53,855 nt of DNA from Bacteroidota bacterium (lineage in GTDB: Bacteria > Bacteroidota > Bacteroidia > Chitinophagales > Chitinophagaceae): contig JAEWKC010000012.1 of the NCBI GenBank assembly GCA_023386235.1, forward strand, positions 1-53,855, written 5' to 3'. Shown here in pieces: positions 8,662 through 18,084 of this stretch; the stretch's first letter is position 1; the number at the start of each line of letters is the position of its first letter. Made by a program: the position numbers and the translations under genes. The notes beneath the pieces are model-generated. The model ran no database searches. It saw nothing but the letters and a program-made list of their open reading frames with translations, and was not told the DNA's origin.

Positions 8662-10935
8662 TTAAATTTCAGATACAGAATACGGCCTGTCGGTTTTATT
8701 GATTCCTCTTTTCTTATTCGGTTGATTTTTCATTTCAAAACTTAATTTACCACCCCGAACGATATCCTGATACGTAATGTAATTTTTTGTATAGGCTTTT
8801 CCGTTTAGCCTTCCTGATTGGATATACACATTATCGGCAGTGTTATTTTTTGCTTCTATGATAAATTTCTTTCCGTCTTCTAAAGTAATGGTCGTTTTTT
8901 CAAATAGCGGACTGCCCATTACATATTGATTGGTTCCCGGGCATACGCTGTAAAAGCCTAAAGCGCTTAATACATACCAGGATGATGTTTGTCCCTGATC
9001 TTCATCGCCGGGATAACCGTTCTCCGTAGCATTGTATAATTTACTCATCACTTCTCTTGCTTTCTGCTGCGACTTCCAGGGCTGGCCGGCATAATTGTAG
9101 AGATATATCATGTGCTGAATGGGCTGGTTTCCGTGCGCATACTGACCCATATTGGCCATGACCATTTCCGTCATCTCATGTATTAACCCGCCATACGTGC
9201 CAACCTTTACATCATTCGGCACGGAAAATACAGAGTCAAGTTTCATACAAAATTTATTTTCTCCTCCTGACAGCCTGATCAATCCATTTACATCATGAAA
9301 AACCGACCACAAATAATGCCATGCATTACCTTCGGTATAAGGGCCACCCCACTCTATGGGATCAAAATTTTCTATCCAATTGCCATCTTCTTTTCTACCT
9401 CTCATGAAACCGGTGGAAGCGTCAAAAACATTTTTGTAGTTAAACATGTGTTTAGCGAAAGACTGCTCATATTTTTTATTTCCCACTGCTTTGGCTAACG
9501 TATAGCCACAAAAGTCGTCATAAGCGTATTCCAGTGTTTTTGCTGTGGCTTCGCGCACATTAGGATAAGGCACATAGCCGAGTTTATTATAAAACTCCCA
9601 GCCATCTCTGCCGTTTGCAGGCCCCCAGGGACCTTTATTGTTTGCTTCGTGATGATAAGCTTCCAATGCTTTCTCCGGATCGAAAGTTCTTATTCCTTTC
9701 ACCCACGCATCTGTAAGCACGGAAATAGCATGATTGCCTATCATACTTCCCTGTTCATTCGGAAACGACCACGACGGAAGCCATCCACATTGATCTTTAG
9801 CATCAAGCAAAGCCTGCATATACCTGCCGTGCATGGTTGGATACAATAAAGCATTTAACGGAAACTGCGCACGAAACGTATCCCAAAAACCGGTGTCAGT
9901 AAACATATAGCCTGTATGTACTTTACCATCGTAAGGACTGAAATAATAAGGATTGCCGTTTTTATCTATTTCATAAAATTTTCTGGAGAACAGGCTTGCC
10001 CTGAAGAAACAGGAATAAAACGTAGCTTTATCGTCTTCACTTCCTCCCTCAACCAAAATTCTCGACAGATGCTTGTTCCATACATTTCTGGCATTCTCCC
10101 TTGTAGCCTCCAGGTTTTTATCTCTGCCCAGCTCGCTTTGTAAATTTTGTGCCGCCTGCTCCGGACTGATGTAAGACGAAGCCACTTTAGCCTGCACTAT
10201 TGCGCCGTCGGCAAATTTTATAAAAGCTCCTTTACCGTTGCCTTCGGCCTCAGTTGCATTGCGCTGAATAGTATTATTTTTGTTTTCCCATGTGCCATAG
10301 TCGGTAAATGGCTGATCGAACTGTACCACAAAAAAGCTTTTCCAGCCTCTTTGAAAACCATGACCGTTATTTACCCAGCCGGTTATTTTTCTTTCGGAAG
10401 GAATGATTTTCACGCCGCTGATTCTTGTATATCCGTCCAGTATCAAATAGTTTGTATGTCCTTTGGGAAAACTAAATCTTAGATGTACGCCACGCTCTGT
10501 CGGCGACATTTCTGTGGTGATATTATTTTCAAATTGTACTTTGTAATAATGGGGCTTTGCAATTTCATTTTCGTGCTTAAACTCTGTAGCGCGGTTATCT
10601 TCGTTGACAACCAAACTATCTATAACCGGCATAAAAGAAAAGACCGCGTAGTCATTGGTCCAGGAACTGCATTGGTGCGCCTGTTGAAATCCTCTTATTT
10701 TATTTTTAAAATACTGATACTTCCAGCCATCGCCGTTTCTGCCGGTTTGCGGCGTCCAGGTATGCATACCAAATGGCAGCGCAGTTGTAGGATAAGTATT
10801 TCCCCTCGTCAATTCATGCTTTGAATTGGTTCCCTGCAAAGTGTTTACATACTGAACAAGATCTGTATGTTGAGCAACAAGAGCATTTGAAATTATCAAT
10901 AATAAAAAAATGAAAACAGAAGATTTGATGTTCAT
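8662..10935 (-). CDS. GH92 family alpha-mannosidase
   Basis: This 757-residue exported enzyme has a signal peptide (FIFLLLIISNALVAQ). The N-terminal beta-sandwich carries family signatures (VNTLQGTNSKHELTRGNTYP, PFGMHTWTPQTGR). The catalytic (alpha/alpha)6 domain contains EGNAWHYLW and GYPGDEDQGQTSSWYVLSAL, with the acidic residues used by calcium-dependent GH92 exo-mannosidases, which invert the anomeric centre. Most members act on alpha-1,2- or alpha-1,3-mannose of N-glycans and fungal mannan. It is the last enzyme gene of the locus before the regulator (14 bp from the sensor gene start). A 217-bp gap to the gene upstream leaves room for its own promoter. The exact linkage specificity cannot be read from sequence. 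Confidence 0.93.
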   Translation of the reverse strand: MNIKSSVFIFLLLIISNALVAQHTDLVQYVNTLQGTNSKHELTRGNTYPTTALPFGMHTWTPQTGRNGDGWKYQYFKNKIRGFQQAHQCSSWTNDYAVFSFMPVIDSLVVNEDNRATEFKHENEIAKPHYYKVQFENNITTEMSPTERGVHLRFSFPKGHTNYLILDGYTRISGVKIIPSERKITGWVNNGHGFQRGWKSFFVVQFDQPFTDYGTWENKNNTIQRNATEAEGNGKGAFIKFADGAIVQAKVASSYISPEQAAQNLQSELGRDKNLEATRENARNVWNKHLSRILVEGGSEDDKATFYSCFFRASLFSRKFYEIDKNGNPYYFSPYDGKVHTGYMFTDTGFWDTFRAQFPLNALLYPTMHGRYMQALLDAKDQCGWLPSWSFPNEQGSMIGNHAISVLTDAWVKGIRTFDPEKALEAYHHEANNKGPWGPANGRDGWEFYNKLGYVPYPNVREATAKTLEYAYDDFCGYTLAKAVGNKKYEQSFAKHMFNYKNVFDASTGFMRGRKEDGNWIENFDPIEWGGPYTEGNAWHYLWSVFHDVNGLIRLSGGENKFCMKLDSVFSVPNDVKVGTYGGLIHEMTEMVMANMGQYAHGNQPIQHMIYLYNYAGQPWKSQQKAREVMSKLYNATENGYPGDEDQGQTSSWYVLSALGFYSVCPGTNQYVMGSPLFEKTTITLEDGKKFIIEAKNNTADNVYIQSGRLNGKAYTKNYITYQDIVRGGKLSFEMKNQPNKKRGINKTDRPYSVSEI

Positions 10936-11152
10936 AAAAAACTAAATTTTATATAGAATGATAGTAAAAAATATTTTTAGATTTTGAAAGCTAATATAAC
11001 AAAAAAGAGTTACTCTGCCACAAGAAAGCAGTCAGGAATCCTCTGTACCCGGGAAGGTTACGATCCGTTGTCATTTCTCTGCGGGCATTAAGCAAACTCA
11101 AATGCTACAGATTCTTTCACTTTGTATACAATCTTAAAGATTGATAATATCC

Positions 11153-13630
11153 TTACTTATTCAGTTTCCTATCCAGCACTTTCATCCAATAACCACCCAA
11201 CACGCTTCTTGCCTGGAAGCCTTCTTTACGTCCGTCAGTAGTTTCGTGCCAGTCGCCGAACGGCTTTCTATCCGGAGTTTCCGTAGCGAATGTATATACG
11301 GGATCTACAAGTGCTTTAAAATCATTCGGATTTCCGGTAAGACAAGCTGTCCAAATGATCCAGTCGCTTTTTGTGTATGTTTTACGACTGTCTAATGGCA
11401 GACCGAATTTATTTTGATGTTGCAGATAAAATTTCATTTCTTTTTCGGCAACGGATTTGGGGAATATGTTATAATTCAAAACCCTGTCCCACACCATGTT
11501 GTATTTTTGGCTCCATGTGCCGGGCTTTCCAAATGCAAGCATGTAATGGTCGCCATCATCTGCAAGCTTCATCCACTCGGGCACCATGTTTTTTGCAATG
11601 TTATGATACTTTTGATACACCTCATTTTTACCTAACATTTTTGCAAGGTTGGCATAACTTTCTATAGCCATTATAGCTTTTAATGATAGATTGGCGTTGC
11701 GCGCCAGATGACCGGCAAAATCGTCGGTACATAATTGATTGGCAGGATCAAACCCTTCTCTTACTAAATAATCTGTCCAGGTAGTTAAAGTTTCCCAATG
11801 TTTCTCTGCATACCTGGCATTGCCTTCTACCTTTGCAATTGCGCCCGCGAGAATTACCATGTTACCTGATTCTTCCACAGGCATATCTTCTCCATAAACT
11901 TGTCCGTTGGCTATCGGATAAGTGCCTATATCATGCGCTGCATAAGGTTTTGGCCATTTACCACTTTCACTATAATAAAATATTCCATTCATCATTCCTT
12001 TTACAAGCTCAGGATTGTATACCAGGTATAACGGTGCTGACGGATATGTGAGATCTACCGTATTGATACATCCGTTACTAAAATTTTCTTTTGAAAGCCA
12101 CAATAATTCTCCCTGTGGACTTTCTACTAATTTATGCGCAGCCATTACCTGACGATAAACCATTTCGCAAAGTCTGGCATACTTTACATCTCCGGCTTTC
12201 AATGCGTCATTGTAAATCCGGGAGTCCAAGTCATTACACTTTTTCAGCGTGGCTGCATAATCTGCATTGGCTGCTTCAAGTTGTGCTTCAATTGTAGTGT
12301 TATTATTTTTATTCCACCACGGACGAAGATTTTCGCCGAAATATTGTATAGACCAAATGTCGTCGTAACCAATTAATATTTTTCCTGTTCCTGTTTTTGT
12401 ATTGCCCAAATCAAGTACTGTAGCTAATGATAACTGTTTGCCATTTTGCTTTTGTACATTTGTTTTTTGTGATTTGCTGAAAATACTTATGGCATCATTT
12501 TCCGTTGACGCTATAAATTGCGAAGTGCCAGAACCCGCAGGAGCAGCTACATGCAAATAACCCCAGTCTATCCTCAGGTCATCTCCTTTTTTCTGCAATA
12601 TGGGTTGCTCTACTGTACCTGCTTTTAAAACAGATAATTTTTTTGTAGCGTATTTGTTTGCAGTAACTTCCTGCGAAGGCGTATTTACCGCAAGGTTTGA
12701 TGATGCATTGAAAAGTATTTCTACTTTATGCGCTTTGCCATCATTGGATTTGGTATTGAATGTAATATACGAAACAGGACGCGCGAGCAAATCCAGATCG
12801 TTTATTATTAATGGTGATGAAAAAGTAACATCAAGATTTACGGGACCGCAAACAAAGTTGTATTTAGTTTGCGTAGCTTTCAGTTCAAGATTTTTTTGTA
12901 CTGCATTGGCAATATTTCCGGATAAAGTATTTTCTTTCTCTTTTACAAGTCCAAAGTCAAGATGTTGTCCACCGGCGGTGTTTTTAATATACACAGCCAA
13001 CACATTTCTTCCTTTCTTAAGTATGGAAGAAGCATTTTTGATAGGGATATAAATATACTTATGCACCCAGCCTTCATGCGCATATACTTTTGTACCATTC
13101 AGATACACTTCTATATTATCGTCATAATCTATTTTCAGATTTAATCCTTTGATATTATTATCCGATAAAGTAAACTCTCTTCTAACCCATAAATTATCAG
13201 AGGTCCAGGATGTGTTGCCTTTATATTCTTTATCGCCATAGTTTCCCCTGCCGGATTTCCAGCCCTGTGGACGATAGTTCAGTTCTGTCCAGTTGCCGCC
13301 TGGTTTTTTTTCTGTGTATAAAGAAGTGTAGGTTCCTTCTTCTGTTGTAGGAATTACGTTATCAAAAGTTTTTACTTCGCTTCCTAAGAAGCGGTATATT
13401 TTGCCATCTACTTTTGCGTAGCCGGTTAATGATTGATCAGAGCCTGTCCAGTGTTTAGTGGCAGATGCATTCAGCTCATCGGTAAACGACCAGATACTCA
13501 AATACGGATCGTGCATAATCAACGGATACGCAGGCGCTTTCTGTGTTTGAGCTAATAAACTAAAGCATAAAGAAATACCGGTAACTAATAAAATAATTTG
13601 TTTTTTGAAAGATGTGATTAGTCGGATCAT
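11153..13630 (-). CDS. Glutaminase-family (DUF4965/DUF1793-type) exported protein with inserted sugar-binding-like domain
   Basis: This 825-residue exported protein has a signal peptide (IILLVTGISLCFSLLAQ) and then PAYPLIMHDPYLSIWSF, the hallmark start of the DUF5127/DUF4965/DUF1793 'glutaminase GtaA' family. A jelly-roll insertion resembling a GH2 sugar-binding domain sits at about 140-225 (VRREFTLSDNNIKGLNLKI, YLNGTKVYAHEGWVHKYIYI). The C-terminal helical barrel (about 500-820) contains TDDFAGHLARNANLSLKAI. Homologues are common inside polysaccharide utilisation loci, so a glycan-active role is more likely than a glutaminase one, but the activity is unproven. It lies between the GH172 and GH92 genes. 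Confidence 0.85.
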   Translation of the reverse strand: MIRLITSFKKQIILLVTGISLCFSLLAQTQKAPAYPLIMHDPYLSIWSFTDELNASATKHWTGSDQSLTGYAKVDGKIYRFLGSEVKTFDNVIPTTEEGTYTSLYTEKKPGGNWTELNYRPQGWKSGRGNYGDKEYKGNTSWTSDNLWVRREFTLSDNNIKGLNLKIDYDDNIEVYLNGTKVYAHEGWVHKYIYIPIKNASSILKKGRNVLAVYIKNTAGGQHLDFGLVKEKENTLSGNIANAVQKNLELKATQTKYNFVCGPVNLDVTFSSPLIINDLDLLARPVSYITFNTKSNDGKAHKVEILFNASSNLAVNTPSQEVTANKYATKKLSVLKAGTVEQPILQKKGDDLRIDWGYLHVAAPAGSGTSQFIASTENDAISIFSKSQKTNVQKQNGKQLSLATVLDLGNTKTGTGKILIGYDDIWSIQYFGENLRPWWNKNNNTTIEAQLEAANADYAATLKKCNDLDSRIYNDALKAGDVKYARLCEMVYRQVMAAHKLVESPQGELLWLSKENFSNGCINTVDLTYPSAPLYLVYNPELVKGMMNGIFYYSESGKWPKPYAAHDIGTYPIANGQVYGEDMPVEESGNMVILAGAIAKVEGNARYAEKHWETLTTWTDYLVREGFDPANQLCTDDFAGHLARNANLSLKAIMAIESYANLAKMLGKNEVYQKYHNIAKNMVPEWMKLADDGDHYMLAFGKPGTWSQKYNMVWDRVLNYNIFPKSVAEKEMKFYLQHQNKFGLPLDSRKTYTKSDWIIWTACLTGNPNDFKALVDPVYTFATETPDRKPFGDWHETTDGRKEGFQARSVLGGYWMKVLDRKLNK

Positions 13631-13718
13631 GATTATTATTTATTTAAACTGCCTTATTGAGAAAAACTACAATAAAGCCTATGTAATTTTTTTTCTTTTT
13701 GATTAAAGAGTAGCCGCG

Positions 13719-14888
13719 CTACGGTATACTCTGGTGATCGGTATCTCTTATTCTGTACCAATCTACCAGCTTATCTTTAGGCGGCAACTGAAAGGCAAGA
13801 TGCGATGCCTGCGACTGGTACCAATAAGCCGTAGAAGAAAATTTAAATTCCTGTGTTGCCTGTGGCGGACGCGGATTAATAAATTCTATCTCTATATTCT
13901 TATTAAAACAAATGGCATCATCCTCGTGAAAACGATACATGCTGATCATGGAGCGCAACGCATCTTTTAAAGGAACGCCATGCAAAGGCGCATAAAATTC
14001 CCCGTCGCGAAAGTACCAGCCGCCGTTGAAATAATCTTCCAGCCCGGTACCTACGATAGATGGATTATTTTTATCACTCGTGTCTATATAAATATATTCC
14101 GGCGCTTCAAGATAGCCAAGATTGTTTGGCAAGAATGTTTGCATAGAAACACAACAACCCACAAAATGCCCTTTACCGGTGGCTTTTAAAATGGTCATCG
14201 GCTCAGAGCCGGCATTGGTACCTGCATTGTACAAACAATGCAGTCGGCCTGCATTGGCCGGCAATTTATCCAGCTTGGTAACATTGGCATTGAAGAACAC
14301 AGCCGATTCTCTGCTTTCGTGCAGATTTTCAATTTCAATTTTTATTTTGTTGAAAGGCATGGGTAAATAACAATAAAAACCACCGCTGGACATGCCGAGA
14401 TATTTTGACAGATAATGCTTGTATTCGCAATGTCCGATACCGAAAAAATCTCCTAACGGCGCTTCCACGGAAGGAAAATTATTGCCATCATAATAGATAC
14501 GTAAAATAAGCTTCTTTAAAATTTTCTGATCAGGATATTTTGATTTACTTACATCCCAATGCTCCCAGAACCAGCCCGCGCAAGTCATCCAGAAGCGAGT
14601 GATAATGCCGGGTTTATCATATTCCAACAGCACATATTTCTCTCCGGGTTTTACATCAGGTGCTTTCTTTTTGGTTTTTACATCAAATGTGGTGAACTGC
14701 GCAGACTGTTCATTACGCATGGTAAAAAGATCTCTTGTACCCGAAAATAAAGAAGCATTATGCTGATTTTCTGCAATAACATTACTTCTGCCTATCTTAG
14801 GCAAAGCCATGGCTGTGCCTGCCGTTGCAAACATGGCCAAAGCTTTTCTGCGGGAAAAGAAATCTTTATCTGTAATATCTTCTGCCAT
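13719..14888 (-). CDS. GH172 (DUF2961) family glycosidase with twin-arginine-like signal
   Basis: This 389-residue protein has a Tat-like N-terminus (FFSRRKALAMFATAGTAMAL), suggesting export in folded form. The DUF2961 fold is recognised from FTMRNEQSAQFTTFDVK, ITRFWMTCAGWFWEHWD, APLGDFFGIGH and GTGLEDYFNGGWYF; the last segment holds a strongly conserved Glu that is a candidate catalytic residue. Characterised GH172 enzymes release alpha-D-fructofuranose or alpha-D-arabinofuranose, the latter from mycobacterial arabinan. It sits between the GH5-like and glutaminase-family genes in the locus. Substrate assignment is inference. Confidence 0.88.
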   Translation of the reverse strand: MAEDITDKDFFSRRKALAMFATAGTAMALPKIGRSNVIAENQHNASLFSGTRDLFTMRNEQSAQFTTFDVKTKKKAPDVKPGEKYVLLEYDKPGIITRFWMTCAGWFWEHWDVSKSKYPDQKILKKLILRIYYDGNNFPSVEAPLGDFFGIGHCEYKHYLSKYLGMSSGGFYCYLPMPFNKIKIEIENLHESRESAVFFNANVTKLDKLPANAGRLHCLYNAGTNAGSEPMTILKATGKGHFVGCCVSMQTFLPNNLGYLEAPEYIYIDTSDKNNPSIVGTGLEDYFNGGWYFRDGEFYAPLHGVPLKDALRSMISMYRFHEDDAICFNKNIEIEFINPRPPQATQEFKFSSTAYWYQSQASHLAFQLPPKDKLVDWYRIRDTDHQSIP

Positions 14889-15016
14889 AATTTTTATGGA
14901 AATTTAATAAAATAAACTGACTGATGCCAATTTCGGATTTTAATACTTTATCGGCAAATGAGAAGACAGATTTTTTATTTTCCTTTTGCAAAAAATCTGC
15001 GTGCTCTTTTTTTACA

Positions 15017-16168
15017 TTACGACTTACCGGTCATTTGTTTAATAAAATCAACCTCTTCCTGTTTATAAGGTGTTCCGTCTTTTCTGAAAATGTCATGAAA
15101 CCACAATGGCGGCTCTGCTGTGTATTGCTTTGTCCAGCTATCCCAAGGATAAATAGTTTGAGATTTACCATCAACAAATCCCCAGTTGATCATGGCAACT
15201 TTGTGCTTTTTAGCAATGGGTAAAAATCCCTGGAATGTACTGCCATTGGGTCTTGCCATATATTCGGTACAGAAGAGCGGTTTGTTGTAGCGCATCAACT
15301 GCTCTACCCTCTTTTGAAAATCTTCCGGTTTATCATAATTATGAAATGATAGTACATCAGACTCTTCTACCTGTAATTTTTCTATTGGTTTTAATGTGCT
15401 GTCGCTTTCCCAGTTGCCCGCCCACAGTCCGGAAGTTAAGGGTTGTGAAGGATTAACAGAACGCGCCCATTCAAAAGTCTTTTTTAAAAGAGGTAATACT
15501 AAATCTGCTTTATTAGGTATCTCTACCTTTTCGTAAGAAGCGCCGGTCATATTATCGGGCTCATTCCATACGTCCCAAACAGCAATCCTGTCATCGTTTG
15601 CAAATTTTCCTACAACCGCTTTTACATATCTCTCCAGCTGCGGATATTTTGTAGAATCTTTCAGAATGTTTTGTCCCGGACTTTGCACCCAACCCGAATT
15701 GTGTACAAAAGGTTTAGGATCTCTTTGTTTTCCGGCAACAGGAAAAGGATCCCAGCAGGAATCAAATATCGTGAACATTATCTTTATATTATGTTTCTGC
15801 GCCAGCTGAAGAAACTGATCCATGCGATCAAAAAAACCTGCAGAATCATTTTCATAGACAAGATCGTGCAGGTATACCCGCATCATATTCATACCAATAC
15901 TTTCAGCATATCCCAGTTCTTTGTCAATCGTTGCCGTATCGAAAGTCTCGGCCTGCCACATTTCCAATTGGTTGATGGCAGTGCTCGGCAGAAAATTGGC
16001 GCCCACATACCAGGGTTGTGAGGCATACCATTGATTGGCTTTTTCACTTGTCCATACTTGTCGTTGAATAGTAGAATCTTTTACATTATTTATGTCTGCT
16101 CCGGTATTACACGAAGCGCTAAATAAAAGCATGAATGCCCACAAGAAATGAAAATACGTTTTTTGCAT
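15017..16168 (-). CDS. GH5-like (clan A) glycoside hydrolase lipoprotein
   Basis: The ATG at 16168 is preferred because it gives a clean lipoprotein signal (MQKTYFHFLWAFMLLFSASC); an in-frame ATG at 16222 would add 18 charged residues in front. The mature protein is a TIM barrel with the acid/base Glu in VWDVWNEPDNM and a probable nucleophile Glu in LFCTEYMARP, the clan GH-A pattern. It is usually annotated as cellulase-like or endo-xylanase-like, but the family assignment here is only to the GH5/clan A level. As a surface or periplasmic lipoprotein beside SusC/SusD it may make the first cut in the polysaccharide backbone. Confidence 0.82.
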   Translation of the reverse strand: MQKTYFHFLWAFMLLFSASCNTGADINNVKDSTIQRQVWTSEKANQWYASQPWYVGANFLPSTAINQLEMWQAETFDTATIDKELGYAESIGMNMMRVYLHDLVYENDSAGFFDRMDQFLQLAQKHNIKIMFTIFDSCWDPFPVAGKQRDPKPFVHNSGWVQSPGQNILKDSTKYPQLERYVKAVVGKFANDDRIAVWDVWNEPDNMTGASYEKVEIPNKADLVLPLLKKTFEWARSVNPSQPLTSGLWAGNWESDSTLKPIEKLQVEESDVLSFHNYDKPEDFQKRVEQLMRYNKPLFCTEYMARPNGSTFQGFLPIAKKHKVAMINWGFVDGKSQTIYPWDSWTKQYTAEPPLWFHDIFRKDGTPYKQEEVDFIKQMTGKS

Positions 16169-16245
16169 AATCGTTTTATTTATAGATTTTAGGTTTAGGA
16201 GTTTTTTATTTTTATTACTCAATTAAATTGTATAGCGTTTTAAAA

Positions 16246-17265
16246 TTAAGGCAACCAGAAATTAAAAGGTTCATCGCGTTTGCAAACCAAAGTACCGTTT
16301 TCATAAATCAACTCTGCCACTTGTAGCGATGATCTTTTTTCTTCGTATGAAAGATTTCCGCTTTTATTCAACGATGCCTCTGAATGACTTTTTCTGCCGG
16401 GGTGTGTAAAGTAAACAATAAAAGCTTTATCCCCTGCAACGAAAGCATCGCCATGCGCGCCTGTTATGTTATCATCTTTGCGGATGCCCGGCTTATCTAA
16501 AATCTTTCCTTGCTTTTCCCATTGTAGAAGATCGGAGGATTTGTAGACTCTCATGCCTGACCATTCATCTGTAAGCATCCAATAATAACCGCTGAATTCA
16601 AATACATTAGGACCTTCATGCGGATCGCCTTTAATGGCAGGCTCATCTATTAACTTCCAGTTGAGCAAATCTTTACTCTCTGAAACCCGCGTCCATCCAT
16701 GATTACCGCGATACCACATGCGCCATGTTTTTTTGTCCGGCATTTGCATAACAGAGCCATCAATAATATTTTTCATTCCCACATCAATAAACTTATGGAA
16801 CTTCCAATTCCACAGATCTCTGCTTGTATAATAAGCCAGCCTTGACTCTCCACCCCAATCGGAGCGAACGCCTTTGATGTAGGTAACATACATGTGGTAA
16901 TTACCATTATGATAAAACACATCAGGCGCCCAGAAAGTGTTATGTCCGGGTTCAAAATCAAGATCAAGTACACCTCTGTACACCCAGGTTTTTCCATGAT
17001 TGTCTGAAGAAGCTATACCGATGGCGTTTCCATAACAGAAAGCTACATTGTGCAAATCAATATTAGCTCTTCTTTGCGTGTATACAATCCACCAGGATTT
17101 TTCTACTCTATTGTAAATAACACAGGGATCCGCGGCACCATCGGTGACCGGATCCCTGAAAAGAGGTGCAGGAGCTGCCTGTATCTCTCTGGGAGCCTGG
17201 CTCACTGTCTGAACAGTCAGCAATATAACAACAAAAAATAAAAAGAGTTTTTCAAATAATTTCAC
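16246..17265 (-). CDS. Five-bladed beta-propeller glycoside hydrolase (GH43-like)
   Basis: This 339-residue exported protein starts with a signal peptide (LFLFFVVILLTVQTVSQ). The mature part has the blade-like repeats of GH43/GH117/GH130-type propellers: DGAADPCVIYNRVEKSWWIV with a candidate general-base Asp, TFWAPDVFYHNGNYHMYVTY, NIIDGSVMQM, and DPHEGPNVFEFSGYYWM with a candidate acid Glu. The exact family cannot be fixed by eye. It is encoded 10 bp before the DUF3823 gene in map order, so it is translated shortly after that gene in the same transcript. It probably removes side-chain sugars. Confidence 0.78.
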   Translation of the reverse strand: MKLFEKLFLFFVVILLTVQTVSQAPREIQAAPAPLFRDPVTDGAADPCVIYNRVEKSWWIVYTQRRANIDLHNVAFCYGNAIGIASSDNHGKTWVYRGVLDLDFEPGHNTFWAPDVFYHNGNYHMYVTYIKGVRSDWGGESRLAYYTSRDLWNWKFHKFIDVGMKNIIDGSVMQMPDKKTWRMWYRGNHGWTRVSESKDLLNWKLIDEPAIKGDPHEGPNVFEFSGYYWMLTDEWSGMRVYKSSDLLQWEKQGKILDKPGIRKDDNITGAHGDAFVAGDKAFIVYFTHPGRKSHSEASLNKSGNLSYEEKRSSLQVAELIYENGTLVCKRDEPFNFWLP

Positions 17266-17275
17266 GATATATTTA

Positions 17276-17986
17276 CTAATAGGAAAGTTTTTCTAATGGT
17301 GAAAAAATCATGTCTTCCACACCTGCTATTTTTAACCCGATCCTTGCAAATACATAATTTTGCGTAGGAACTATATCGGGAATATTTGCCGTTAAAGTAA
17401 CATTGTTTAGGTCAGGAATATCAGCGGTGTTTTTATCTGCTTTTACTATATGCTGTGTTCCGTTTCCTGATACAAACATTGTTTTATTGATGTATAACGA
17501 TACACGTTCTATATTTTTTGCATTCGCATCTGTAATGATTTTTTCAATTCTGCAAGAGGCATTAACAGTTTTTCCGCTTACAGTCAATTTAGCATCTTTA
17601 ATGAGGTAATAAGGTGTTACTTCTATATCCATTGTTTTGCTTCCTTTCATATCTAACTGAACGGTATCCACATTTCCTGATGCATTTCTTTTCCAATAAA
17701 AAGGCCCCTGATTTGGAGTAAACACCAGCTTATAAGCTCCATCGAACAACAATGAAGAGAAAGTACCGTCTTGTGCAATGGGAACTCCTATTGCCCCCAT
17801 TTTTCCAAATCCTGATTGCCAAAGCTCAAAGCCAACCTGACCATGCTCTACATTAATTGGCATTCCCTGATACATAAGTCTGCCCTGCAACATAGAGGAT
17901 GGTGCAGCGTAATTATCTTTTTCGCAGGAAATAAACAACAAACTAAATGCTGCTAATATTAGTATAGGAATTTTATATGTTTTCAT
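17276..17986 (-). CDS. DUF3823 surface lipoprotein (SusE/F-position)
   Basis: This 236-residue lipoprotein has a lipobox in LLFISC (Cys21). The sequence shows the DUF3823 pattern: an N-terminal carboxypeptidase-regulatory-like beta-sandwich (GRLMYQGMPINVEHGQVGFE, FDGAYKLVFTPNQGPFYWK) and a second immunoglobulin-like domain. DUF3823 proteins typically follow SusC/SusD pairs and take the place of the SusE/SusF glycan-binding lipoproteins. That is its position here, about 100 bp after the susD-like gene. Glycan binding at the cell surface is inferred from position. Confidence 0.88.
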   Translation of the reverse strand: MKTYKIPILILAAFSLLFISCEKDNYAAPSSMLQGRLMYQGMPINVEHGQVGFELWQSGFGKMGAIGVPIAQDGTFSSLLFDGAYKLVFTPNQGPFYWKRNASGNVDTVQLDMKGSKTMDIEVTPYYLIKDAKLTVSGKTVNASCRIEKIITDANAKNIERVSLYINKTMFVSGNGTQHIVKADKNTADIPDLNNVTLTANIPDIVPTQNYVFARIGLKIAGVEDMIFSPLEKLSY

Positions 17987-18084
17987 CTGTCTATTTTTAT
18001 TGTTTTTTAATTATATGGAATCGTTCAATAATTATAGAAACTTAGGACGATCTCATTTTAATCTTTTTAAAATTTATGGTTCAT

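Noticed and set aside
11129..11143. Palindrome CAATCTTAAAGATTG upstream of the GH92 gene
   Set aside because: Short and AT-rich, without a T run or a second copy; it sits only 10 bp after the end of the glutaminase-family gene and may be chance.
12600..13052. Plus-strand frame of 150 residues
   Set aside because: Shadow of the glutaminase-family gene on the other strand.
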